Assembly (NCBI GenBank): GCA_041906465.1
Contig: JAYRJE010000014.1
Span: forward strand, 1-64,000
Reading direction: 5' to 3'
DNA: 64,000 nucleotides
DNA from: Didemnitutus sp041906465
Lineage (GTDB): Bacteria; Verrucomicrobiota; Verrucomicrobiia; Opitutales; Opitutaceae
Shown: positions 47,975 through 57,921 of the stretch, one piece after another
Layout: each line of letters opens with the position of its first letter
How positions within the stretch are numbered: the stretch's first letter is position 1
Program-made: the position numbers and the translations under genes
Notes under the pieces: generated by a model
The model's database searches: none
What the model was told of the DNA's origin: nothing
Seen by the model: only the letters and a program-made list of their open reading frames with translations

Positions 47975-49027
47975 ATGCGATTTCCATCCTGCCTGGCCCG
48001 GCGGTGCGGAATGGCGGCGTTCGCCGCCGCCTGCATTGCCCTCGTGAGCTGCCGCCGTCCGGCCGCTCCACCGACCACCGTGCCCACGGTGGAAGTCCTG
48101 CGCGTCGAATCGCGCGAGCTGCCGCCCGAGCTTGTCGCCTCCGGCGTCATCGAGGCCGTGGACAAAGTGCAGGCGGGCTTCATGGTGCCCGGCCGCGTGG
48201 CGCGCATCGCCGTCGAGGACGGCGAGACGGTCGCCGCGGGGCAGTTGCTCGCGCAACTCGAGGACGCCGACTACCGCGACGCGTTGGCGGCTGCGGAAGC
48301 GAAGTTCGCCGAGGTGAGTGCGCGGCACGAGCGGCTGAAGAAACTGCACGAGCTCGGCAGCCTCACCGCGACGGATTTCGAAAAGATCGCGTCGGGCCTC
48401 GCGGAGGCACGATCGGGCGTCGAACTCGCGCGTCGCCGGCTCGATTACACGCAATTGAAGGCGCCGTTCGCCGGCCGCGTGGTGCGGCACGGCGTGGCGG
48501 CCGGCTCGGTTGTCGCTCCCGGCTTGCCGGTGGTTTCCGTGCTCGCGCCGGCGCCGGTGTGGGCGGTGTTGAGCGTGCCGGAAGTCGACGCGCCGCGGGT
48601 GCATCCCGGTCAGCCCGCGCGCGTGAATCTCGCGGCGGCGGGCGGCGCGGAGGTGCACGGTGAAGTGGAAACCGTGTTGCCGCAGGCCGAGCCGTTGTCG
48701 CGCTCCTTCGCCGTGAAGATCCGGCTCGCGAATGCCGACGGGCGTTTCCGTCCCGGCAATATCGTCACCGCACGCATCACCGCGGGCGAAGGGCGGCGCG
48801 CGCTGTCGCTGCCGCCGCATATGATCCAGCGTTATCCCGACGGCGGTCTCTACGTGTGGACCGTCGATGTGAATTCCAAAACGGTCGCTCGGCGCATCGT
48901 GGGCATCGGCCGCGTGCGCGAGACGGAAGTCGAGATCGTTTCCGGTCTCGAGGCGGGCGCGCTCGTCGTGCGTGGCGGCACGGTGCCGCTGTTCGACGGC
49001 ATGGCGGTGAACGTCGCGCAACCATGA
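47975..49027 (+). CDS. RND efflux periplasmic adaptor subunit (membrane-fusion lipoprotein)
   Basis: A 350-residue HlyD/AcrA-type adaptor. Signal with lipobox (ACIALVSC, Cys26), a barrel-sandwich lipoyl half (GFMVPGRVARIAVEDGETVAAGQLLAQLE), a coiled-coil hairpin (DALAAAEAKFAEVSARHERLKK...SGVELARRRLDYTQLKAPFAGRV), and beta-barrel/membrane-proximal domains. It bridges the inner-membrane pump and the outer-membrane channel. GAGG lies about 9 bases before the ATG, unusual in this window. Overlaps the pump gene by ATGA. Confidence 0.92.
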   Translation: MRFPSCLARRCGMAAFAAACIALVSCRRPAAPPTTVPTVEVLRVESRELPPELVASGVIEAVDKVQAGFMVPGRVARIAVEDGETVAAGQLLAQLEDADYRDALAAAEAKFAEVSARHERLKKLHELGSLTATDFEKIASGLAEARSGVELARRRLDYTQLKAPFAGRVVRHGVAAGSVVAPGLPVVSVLAPAPVWAVLSVPEVDAPRVHPGQPARVNLAAAGGAEVHGEVETVLPQAEPLSRSFAVKIRLANADGRFRPGNIVTARITAGEGRRALSLPPHMIQRYPDGGLYVWTVDVNSKTVARRIVGIGRVRETEVEIVSGLEAGALVVRGGTVPLFDGMAVNVAQP

Positions 49028-52000
49028 ATCTGCTCACTTGGCCGCTGCGCCACCGGCAGGTCGCAATCGTGCTGAGCGTGATCGCGCTCGGGCTCGGCTT
49101 GCACGCGCTCCTCACGATGCCGCGTGAGGACACGCCGCGCATCGCGGTCCACCAAGCACTCGTGATTTCGCTCTACCCGGGCGCGAACGCCGCGCAGGTC
49201 GAGCAGCAGCTTACGCGGCCGATCGAGGCGTATTTGTTCACGTTCACCGAAGTGAATCCGGTGAAGACGCACTCGGTGACGCGCGACGGCCAGGTGGTCG
49301 TGACGGTCGAGTTGCACGAATGGGTGAAGGACAAGGAAGGCTTCTGGTCGCGGTTGCGGCTCGGCCTCGCGGAGCTGAAACAACTGCAACTCCCCGCCGG
49401 CACGCTCGGGCCGCTGGTGAATTCCGATTTTGGTCAATCGGTGGCGTTGCTCATCGGCGTCACGTCGCCGCACAGCACTTACGCGGAGTTGCGGCGCAAT
49501 CTCGAGCGCATCGAGGACGCGCTGCGCACGGTCAAAGGCGCCGGTCGCATCAAACGCTACGGCGAACGGCACGAGACGATCTACGTCGAGGCGGAGTCGC
49601 ACCGAATTTCGCGCTATGGTGCCGGCCTGCCCGAGGTCGTGGGCGCGTTGCGCCAACAGAACGCCACGCCCTACAGCGGCACCATCAAGGCCGGCGCGCT
49701 CGAGGTGCCGGTGCACACGCGCGGACGGTTCACTTCCGTCGAAGAGATTCGCCAGCAAGTCGTGTTCACCCATCCGGTGAGCGGTGTCGTCGCCCGCATC
49801 GGCGACGTCGCGAAGGTCGAGCGCCGTCTCGCCGATGCCGATTCGCTGCTGCGCATCGACGGTCGCGACGATCCGGTGCTGCTGCTTTCCGTCGAGATGC
49901 AGCCGGGCCACAACATCGTGAAGTTCGGTCGCGAGGTGAGCACGGCGCTGTGGGACGTGAAGAAACTGCTTCCCGCCGACGTGACGCTGCACGTGATCAA
50001 CGACCAGCCCGGCGTCGTGGCGTCGTCGGTGAATCATTTCATTCGCGAGTTCTTCATCGCGCTCGTGGCGGTGGTGGCGGTGACGATGTTGCTGCTCCCC
50101 TGGCGTGTGGCGTCGATCGCGGCGCTGGCGATTCCCGTGACGATTGCGATCACGTTCAAGGCGCTCGAATTGCTCGGCGTGGAGTTGCATGAAGTGTCGC
50201 TCGCCGCGCTGATCGTGGTGCTCGGCATGGTCGTCGACGACGCGATCGTGATCGCCGACAACTACGTGGAAAAACTCGATCACGGGCTCTCGCGCTGGGA
50301 GGCGGCGTGGCGCGCGGCGCACGAGCTGGCGATTCCGGTCTTCACGGCGACGATCGCCATCATCCTCGCGTTCGCCCCGCTCGGATTCTTCCTCACGGGC
50401 TCGACGGGTGAGTTCATCGTTGCGCTGCCGATCACGGTGGCGATCTCGCTGGCGACGTCGTTCTTCGTCGCGATGTTTCTCACGCCGATGCTGTGCTACG
50501 CTTTCATCCACCAAGGGCTGAAGGCGCAGGGTGGCGGCGTCGGTCACGCGCTGCTCGAGCGCGTGCAAGGTGGCTATGCGCGGCTGCTCGCACCGATCGT
50601 GCGGCACCCGTGGCTCGCGATCGGCGCGGGCGTGCTCTCGCTGCCCGCGGGGGCGCTGCTGCTGCCGGCGATCAAGCAGAAATTTTTCCCGGCGGCGGAG
50701 CGCGCGCAGTTCGTCATTGAGGTCGACATGCCGCTCGGCACACGCCTCGAGGCGACGGACGCGGTGGCGCGGAAGGTCGAGGCGGCGCTCGCTGGCGACG
50801 CGCGGCTGACCGGCTTCGCGACCTTTGTCGGCACGGCGGCGCCGCGCGTCTACTACAGCTTCGCGCCGGAGTTTCCGCGGGCCAGCTACGCGATGCTGCT
50901 CGTGAGCACGCGCGGCAACGCCGAGACCGATGCGGCGGTGGCCGACTATGCGCGCAAGCTCGCACGGCTCGATCCGGCGGCGCGCATCAACGTCACGCAA
51001 TTCCAGCAGGGCGTGCCGACCGAGGCGCCGGTCGAGGTGCGCATCAGCGGGCCGGAACTCGGGACGCTGCGTCGTTTGGGCGACGAGGTGCGCGCGATTT
51101 TCCTGCGCGCGCCCGGCGCGGAGCAGGTGCGCGACGATTTCCGTGACGGCTTCTCGCTCGGTTTGCAGGTCAACAGCGAGGTGGCGAACCGCCTGGGCCT
51201 CAGCACCAGCGTGATCGCGAGCGAGGTGATGGCAGGTTTTCGCGGCCTGCAAGTCACGGAGCTGTGGGAGCACGACGCGCCGGTGCCCATCGTGCTGCGC
51301 CTCGTCGGCGACGTCCGCGAGGAGTTCACCGAGCTCGGCACCTTCATGCTTCGCGCGCCGCTCACGCAGGCGAGCGTGCCGCTCCATCAGGTGGCGGAAG
51401 TCCAGCCGGAGTGGAGTCCCGCGCAGATCGCGCGCCGCAACGGCGTGCGCACGCTCACCGTGCGTGCGAATCCGGCGATCGAGGTGCTGCCGTCGCAAGT
51501 GTTGGCACCGATCCGCGCCGAGTTGTCGGACCTGAAATTACCGCCGGGCTATCGCGTGGAAATCGGGGGCGAGTTCGAGGGGCAGCAGGAGACGTTCGGC
51601 CAGATGTCCGGTGCGCTCGTGGCGAGCGTGGTGCTGATCTATCTGGTGTTGCTGTTTCAGTTCAAGAGTTCGCGCGAGACGCTGATCGTCATGCTCGCGA
51701 TTCCGCTGACGTTCTTCGGTGCGATGGGCGGCCTCGTGCTGACGCGCAATCCGCTCGGGTTCACGGCAACCGTGGGCCTCATCAGCCTCGTCGGCATCGT
51801 GATTCGCAACTCGATCATTCTGGTGGACTACGCGGACGAGCTGCGGCGACACGAACCGCTCGATGCCAGCGCCGCCGTGGTGAAGGCCGGCGAGCGGCGG
51901 CTGCGGCCGATCTTCCTGACGTCGATGGCGGCGGCGGTCGGTGTGCTGCCGATGATCATCTCCGGCTCGCCGCTGTGGGCGCCGCTCGCGAGTGTGTTTT

Positions 52001-52116
52001 CGGTCGGCATCGTGTGGTCGATGCTGATGACGTTGCTCATCATCCCGGCCGTGTATGCGTTGTTGATGAAGTCGCCGCCGCCGAACGCGCGGCCGAAGAC
52101 GGAGGGCGCGCCATGA
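49024..52116 (+). CDS. RND efflux pump permease
   Basis: Proton-driven inner-membrane pump, 1030 residues, with the duplicated RND layout: TM1 (RQVAIVLSVIALGLGLHALLTMP), porter loop, TM2-6 including LGMVVDDAIVIADNYVEKL with the proton-relay Asp pair, TM7 (WLAIGAGVLSLPAGALLLPAI), second loop and TM8-12 (LVLLFQFKSSRETLIVMLAIPLTFFGAMGG; IVIRNSIILVDYADEL). The conserved MTSMAA motif is present as LTSMAAAVGVLPM. Substrates are unknown; the sequence is nearer to HAE-type multidrug and related pumps than to metal-specific CusA. Middle gene of a three-gene operon with ATGA overlaps at both ends. Confidence 0.93.
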   Translation: MNLLTWPLRHRQVAIVLSVIALGLGLHALLTMPREDTPRIAVHQALVISLYPGANAAQVEQQLTRPIEAYLFTFTEVNPVKTHSVTRDGQVVVTVELHEWVKDKEGFWSRLRLGLAELKQLQLPAGTLGPLVNSDFGQSVALLIGVTSPHSTYAELRRNLERIEDALRTVKGAGRIKRYGERHETIYVEAESHRISRYGAGLPEVVGALRQQNATPYSGTIKAGALEVPVHTRGRFTSVEEIRQQVVFTHPVSGVVARIGDVAKVERRLADADSLLRIDGRDDPVLLLSVEMQPGHNIVKFGREVSTALWDVKKLLPADVTLHVINDQPGVVASSVNHFIREFFIALVAVVAVTMLLLPWRVASIAALAIPVTIAITFKALELLGVELHEVSLAALIVVLGMVVDDAIVIADNYVEKLDHGLSRWEAAWRAAHELAIPVFTATIAIILAFAPLGFFLTGSTGEFIVALPITVAISLATSFFVAMFLTPMLCYAFIHQGLKAQGGGVGHALLERVQGGYARLLAPIVRHPWLAIGAGVLSLPAGALLLPAIKQKFFPAAERAQFVIEVDMPLGTRLEATDAVARKVEAALAGDARLTGFATFVGTAAPRVYYSFAPEFPRASYAMLLVSTRGNAETDAAVADYARKLARLDPAARINVTQFQQGVPTEAPVEVRISGPELGTLRRLGDEVRAIFLRAPGAEQVRDDFRDGFSLGLQVNSEVANRLGLSTSVIASEVMAGFRGLQVTELWEHDAPVPIVLRLVGDVREEFTELGTFMLRAPLTQASVPLHQVAEVQPEWSPAQIARRNGVRTLTVRANPAIEVLPSQVLAPIRAELSDLKLPPGYRVEIGGEFEGQQETFGQMSGALVASVVLIYLVLLFQFKSSRETLIVMLAIPLTFFGAMGGLVLTRNPLGFTATVGLISLVGIVIRNSIILVDYADELRRHEPLDASAAVVKAGERRLRPIFLTSMAAAVGVLPMIISGSPLWAPLASVFSVGIVWSMLMTLLIIPAVYALLMKSPPPNARPKTEGAP

Positions 52117-53486
52117 AACGTTTTTTCCTGATGTTCACGCTTGGACTGGCGGTCGCGGCGACGCCCGTGCTTCGCGCGGAAGAACTCGCGCCGCTTGCGC
52201 TCGACGAGGCCGTGCAACTCGCGTTGCAGCGCAGCAAGGGCGCGCAGCTCGCGCAGTTGAAGGCGCAGGAGGCGGACGTCGTGCTGAAGCTCGCGCGCGA
52301 GCAGCGTTACCCGCGCGTGAATGTGCTCGGCTTGGCGGGCCGCTACTCCGAACCGCTCGACGTGAAGCTGAAGGCCGGCTCACTCACGCCATTGCTCGAC
52401 GGCGTCGGCACGGGGCTCGGTCTCGGGGCGCTGTCGCCGACGCTCGGGCAGTTCCCGGCGAACGATCTGACGCTGCTCAAGGGCGAGCGCCATCAGTATC
52501 TCGGCGGCGTTTCGGTGCTGCAGCCACTCTCGCAGCAGTGGCGCATCGGCAGCGGTGTCGCCGCCGCACAGGCGGCGCAAGTCGCCGCGCAGCGCGAGGC
52601 GGCGCGCACGCAGTCGCAAATCCGCGCGGCGGTGGAGCAGTTGTTTGCCGGCGTGTTGCTCGAGCGCAGCCGCGAGCACGCGCATGGTGCGCGGGTGGCC
52701 TATCTCGGGAGTCGGTTGCGCGACGCGGAGAACGCGCGCGGCGTGGGTGAGTTGCTCGACGACGCGGTGCTTGGGCTGCGCGCGGAGCTGGCGCAGGCCC
52801 AGGCGGAGCAGGTGCGCAGCACGCAACAGCGCGCGCGGCTGACGTTGCAATTGGCGGATCTGATCGGGCGTCCCGGCGTGGAGGAAATCGCGCTGGCGGA
52901 CCGCCTGCCGGAACGCGAGCCGCAGACGCTCGCGCATTGGGTCGCGCGAGCCGGGCAAAATCCCGAGCGCGTGGTCGCCGCCGCGGTCGCGGAGCAGGCG
53001 AAGGCCGGCGTGCGCGCGTCGCGGCAGGCGCGCATTCCCGATGTGACGCTGTTTGCGGCGGGTTATTGGCAGGAAGGGCAGGCGATCGCGCCGGCGCGCG
53101 GCGCGGTGGCAGGCGTGGCGCTGAATTGGGAGATTTTCGATTTCGGCCGCCGCAATTCCGAGGCGAGCCGCAGCCTGATCCAGCAACGGCAGGCGGAGAC
53201 GAATCGCGATCGGCTCGAAGAGGAGGCGGCGCGCGAGATTCGCACGGCATGGCAGGACTATGTTTACGCGCAGGAATTGATCACGCTGGCCATGCGTGCG
53301 CGGGAGTTCCGGGCACGGGCGGCCGAGCTGGCGCAGCAAGGCGCGGCCAACGGCCTCGAACTCGCCACGCGCGTTCTCGGCACCGAAGCCGACTTGCGCC
53401 AGGCGGAGGCAGACTTGCTCGGCGCGCGTGTGCAGCGTCATCTCGCGCTGTTGCGGCTGCACGCGTTGACGGGGGAGCTGCGGTGA
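52113..53486 (+). CDS. TolC-family outer-membrane efflux channel
   Basis: A 457-residue outer-membrane factor. Signal peptide 1-22 (FTLGLAVAATPVLRAEE), then two repeats of long alpha-helical coiled-coil segments (LDEAVQLALQRSKGAQLAQLKAQEADVVLKLAREQRYP; AEQAKAGVRASRQARIPDVTLFAAGYW) with the family pattern 'WEIFDFGRRNSEASRSLIQQRQAE'. Forms a trimeric tunnel for the pump. Overlaps the pump gene by ATGA; terminator-like structure immediately after. Confidence 0.92.
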   Translation: MKRFFLMFTLGLAVAATPVLRAEELAPLALDEAVQLALQRSKGAQLAQLKAQEADVVLKLAREQRYPRVNVLGLAGRYSEPLDVKLKAGSLTPLLDGVGTGLGLGALSPTLGQFPANDLTLLKGERHQYLGGVSVLQPLSQQWRIGSGVAAAQAAQVAAQREAARTQSQIRAAVEQLFAGVLLERSREHAHGARVAYLGSRLRDAENARGVGELLDDAVLGLRAELAQAQAEQVRSTQQRARLTLQLADLIGRPGVEEIALADRLPEREPQTLAHWVARAGQNPERVVAAAVAEQAKAGVRASRQARIPDVTLFAAGYWQEGQAIAPARGAVAGVALNWEIFDFGRRNSEASRSLIQQRQAETNRDRLEEEAAREIRTAWQDYVYAQELITLAMRAREFRARAAELAQQGAANGLELATRVLGTEADLRQAEADLLGARVQRHLALLRLHALTGELR

Positions 53487-53551
53487 GCCGCCCAGTGTGA
53501 CACATGGCGCTGTCACACTGGCGGTGGAGTGTGACACAGCGGCTCATTTTT
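53485..53551 (+). terminator. Nested hairpin after the efflux operon with three GTGTGACA-type motifs
   Basis: An outer stem GAGCCGC (53485-53491)/GCGGCTC (53539-53545) is followed by ATTTTT and encloses a perfect inner stem CCAGTGTGACA (53492-53502)/TGTCACACTGG (53511-53521). A third AGTGTGACA lies at 53528-53536. The outer stem begins on the tolC-family stop. It can act as a terminator; the repeated GTGTGACA motifs could be operator sites for the dnaK promoter that must follow in the AT-rich patch at 53580-53615. Confidence 0.6.
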
Positions 53552-53659
53552 GCGGAGGGCACGGGCGAGAAAGATGTCTCTGTTTTGTTTAAATGATTTA
53601 AAATCAATGTCTAGTGACTCGAATAGGGCCGCGGCATACTCATTGCTGAGCTTGCGCGC

Positions 53660-55615
53660 ATGAGCAGAATTCTAGGCATCGATTTGGGCACGACGAACTC
53701 GTGTATGGCCGTCATGGAGGGTGGCGAGCCGGTGGTCATCCCGAACGCTGAGGGAGCCCGCACCACGCCCTCGATCGTCGCTTTCACCAAGACCGGCGAG
53801 CGCATCGTCGGCCAAGCCGCCAAGCGTCAGGCGGTGACGAACCCGAAGAACACGATTTTCTCCGCGAAGCGCCTCATCGGTCGCAAATTCACGGAAGTCT
53901 CCGAAGAGGCGAAGAACCTCCCTTACAAGGTCGTGGCCGGCAAAAACGGCGACGCCTACATCGAGGTGCAGGCCGGCGACAAGACCGAGACGTTCGCGCC
54001 GCAGCAGATCGCGGCGTTCGTGCTCGGCAAGCTGAAGGCCGACGCCGAAGCGTATCTCGGCGAGAAGGTCACGCAGGCCGTCATCACCGTTCCCGCTTAC
54101 TTCAACGACGCGCAGCGTCAGGCGACGAAGGATGCCGGCAAGATCGCCGGCCTCGAAGTGCTCCGCATCATCAACGAACCGACGGCCGCGTCGCTCGCCT
54201 ACGGTCTCGACAAAAAGAAGGACGAGAAGATCGCGGTGTTCGACCTCGGCGGCGGCACGTTCGACGTGTCGATCCTCGAGATCGGCGACGGCGTCTTCGA
54301 GGTGAAAGCCACCAACGGCGACACGCACCTCGGCGGCGACAACTGGGACGACGCGATCATCTCGTGGCTCGTCGAAAGCTTTAAGAAGGAAAACGGCATC
54401 GACCTCCGCAAGGACGCGATGGCGCTCCAGCGTCTGAAGGAAGAAGCGGAAAAGGCGAAGATCGCGCTCTCGTCCGCCACGACCTACGACATCAACCTGC
54501 CGTTCATCACGGCCGACGCGTCGGGCCCGAAGCACCTCAATCTCCAGCTCACGCGCGCCCAGATGGAGCGCATTTGCGAGTCGCTGTTCGACCGCTGCGT
54601 TCAGCCGTTCAAGAACTGCATCAAGGACGCCGGCGTCTCCACCGACAAGATCGACGAGCTCGTCCTCGTCGGCGGCATGACGCGTATGCCGAAGGTCGTC
54701 GACATCGCGAAGCAACTCGGCGGCAAGCCCCCGCACCAAGGCGTCAACCCCGACGAAGTCGTCGCGGTCGGCGCGGCCATCCAGGGCGGCGTGCTCAAGG
54801 GCGAAGTTCGCGACGTGCTCCTCCTCGACGTCACGCCGCTCACGCTCGGCATCATGACCGCGGGCGATGTCGCCACGCCGATGATCCCGCGCAACACCAC
54901 GATCCCGACGAAGAAGGCGCAGGTGTTCTCCACTTACTCGGACAACCAGCCCGGCGTCGAGATCGTCGTCCTCCAAGGCGAGCGCCCGATGGCGCGCGAC
55001 AACAAGACCCTCGGCACGTTCAAGCTCGACGGCATTCCGCCGGCGCCGCGCGGCACGCCGCAGATCGAAGTCACGTTCGACATCGACGCCAACGGTATTC
55101 TCCACGTCACCGCGAAGGACCTCGGCACCGGCAAGGACCAGAAGATCACGATCCAAGGCTCCTCCGGCCTCTCGAAGGAAGAGGTCGAGAAGATGACCAA
55201 GGAGGCCGAACTCAACGCCGCCGAAGACGCGAAGCGCAAGGAGGCCGTCGAGACCAAGAACCAGCTCGATACGACGATCTACCAGCTCGAGAAGACCCTC
55301 AAGGACGCCGGCGACAAGCTCCCGGCCGACATCAAGGGCAAGTTCGAGTCCGCGATCTCCTCGGCGAAGAAGGACCTCGAGTCCGGCGACACCGAAAAAA
55401 TGAAGACTTCGCTCGAGAACCTGCAGAAGATCGGCGCTGAGCTTTACCAGCAGGCCCAGGCCGCGGGCGGCGCCGCCGCCGGCGCGCAGCCGAACGCGGG
55501 TGCCGAGTCCGCGACGGATGCAGGCGCATCCGCTTCCGAGCCGAAGAAGGCCAAGAAGGCCGACGGCAAGGTCGTCGACGCCGACGTCGAGATCGTCGAC
55601 GAAGACAAAAAGTAA
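53660..55615 (+). CDS. dnaK: Chaperone DnaK (Hsp70)
   Basis: A 651-residue Hsp70. ATPase domain residues 1-380: ILGIDLGTTNSCMAVMEGGEP, IINEPTAASLAYGL, VFDLGGGTFDVSIL, ELVLVGGMTRMPKV. Substrate-binding domain: DVTPLTLGI, TTIPTKKAQVFSTYSDNQPGVEI, then the helical lid and an Ala/Gly-rich linker ending in VDADVEIVDEDKK (EEVD-like bacterial ending). It folds and protects proteins with ATP. grpE and dnaJ are not adjacent; groES and groEL follow in the same direction. No CIRCE element was found upstream. Confidence 0.98.
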   Translation: MSRILGIDLGTTNSCMAVMEGGEPVVIPNAEGARTTPSIVAFTKTGERIVGQAAKRQAVTNPKNTIFSAKRLIGRKFTEVSEEAKNLPYKVVAGKNGDAYIEVQAGDKTETFAPQQIAAFVLGKLKADAEAYLGEKVTQAVITVPAYFNDAQRQATKDAGKIAGLEVLRIINEPTAASLAYGLDKKKDEKIAVFDLGGGTFDVSILEIGDGVFEVKATNGDTHLGGDNWDDAIISWLVESFKKENGIDLRKDAMALQRLKEEAEKAKIALSSATTYDINLPFITADASGPKHLNLQLTRAQMERICESLFDRCVQPFKNCIKDAGVSTDKIDELVLVGGMTRMPKVVDIAKQLGGKPPHQGVNPDEVVAVGAAIQGGVLKGEVRDVLLLDVTPLTLGIMTAGDVATPMIPRNTTIPTKKAQVFSTYSDNQPGVEIVVLQGERPMARDNKTLGTFKLDGIPPAPRGTPQIEVTFDIDANGILHVTAKDLGTGKDQKITIQGSSGLSKEEVEKMTKEAELNAAEDAKRKEAVETKNQLDTTIYQLEKTLKDAGDKLPADIKGKFESAISSAKKDLESGDTEKMKTSLENLQKIGAELYQQAQAAGGAAAGAQPNAGAESATDAGASASEPKKAKKADGKVVDADVEIVDEDKK

Positions 55616-55628
55616 CCTAACACCACCC

Positions 55629-55661
55629 GCGAACCCGCGCCGCGCTTGCGACCGGGTTCGC
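55629..55661 (+). terminator. Hairpin between dnaK and groES
   Basis: Stem GCGAACCC/GGGTTCGC around a 17-base loop, followed by CCCATTTT. A weak terminator or RNA-processing site separating dnaK from groES. Confidence 0.5.
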
Positions 55662-55705
55662 CCCATTTTCCCCAAACCAACTCCAACCAAAACCACTAAA
55701 CCAAC

Positions 55706-56002
55706 ATGGCTAAAGTGAACATCAAACCCATCGGTGATCGCGTGCTTGTGCAGCACATCGAGGAAAAAGAGCAGGTCCGCGGTGGCATCATCATCCCGGA
55801 TTCCGCCAAGGAAAAGCCGCAGGAGGCCAAGGTCATCGCCCTCGGCACCGGCAAGAAGGACGAGAACGGCAAGGTCACGCCGTTCGAGGTCAAGGTCGGC
55901 GACCGCGTGCTCATCTCCAAATACGGCGGCACCGAAGTGAAGATCGAAGACCAGAAATACACGCTGGTCCGCGAAGACGACATCCTCGGCGTCATCGCCT
56001 GA
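55706..56002 (+). CDS. groES: Co-chaperonin GroES
   Basis: A 98-residue Hsp10: VNIKPIGDRVLVQHIEEKEQVRGGIIIPDSAKEKPQEAKVIALGTG is the conserved N-terminal half with the mobile GroEL-binding loop, and VKVGDRVLISKYGGTEVKIEDQKYTLVREDDILGVI the rest. Caps the GroEL chamber. Leader of about 30 bases is nearly G-free (CCAACCAAAACCACTAAACC). groEL starts 48 bases downstream. Confidence 0.98.
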   Translation: MAKVNIKPIGDRVLVQHIEEKEQVRGGIIIPDSAKEKPQEAKVIALGTGKKDENGKVTPFEVKVGDRVLISKYGGTEVKIEDQKYTLVREDDILGVIA

Positions 56003-56050
56003 GCGACACCGCCTCCACTCCCAACATTTAACCCAAACTAGTTTACCAAC

Positions 56051-57682
<1,632 letters not shown>

Positions 57683-57745
57683 TCCGCCTTCGCTCCTACG
57701 GAGCTACGGCGCAACAAGGTCCAAGCCTTACTCGCAATCCACTTC

Positions 57746-57777
57746 AAGGCGCGCTCTCCGGAGCGCGCCTTTTCTTT
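57746..57777 (+). terminator. Intrinsic terminator after groEL
   Basis: Perfect 11-bp stem AAGGCGCGCTC/GAGCGCGCCTT with TCCG loop, followed by TTCTTT. Confidence 0.85.
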
Positions 57778-57921
57778 GCCCGTTCGCGGCGCGCTGCGGT
57801 GCGGCGCAAGTCAAGCGCTCCCTTTCCTCCATTCGGACGGATTTACTCAACTGACGGGCACCGGGCGTGGAGTAATTTGCCGGCGAACCTCACGGGCCAC
57901 GAGGCCAGGAACTCCGCCGCC

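Noticed and set aside
48850..51498. An 882-codon Arg/His-rich open frame antisense to the RND pump
   Set aside because: The composition is typical of reading reverse codons in GC-rich genes; the pump on the plus strand is complete.
53552..53659. CIRCE/HrcA site upstream of dnaK, or a sigma-32-type promoter
   Set aside because: No TTAGCACTC/GAGTGCTAA pair and no CTTGAA...CCCCAT pattern was found.
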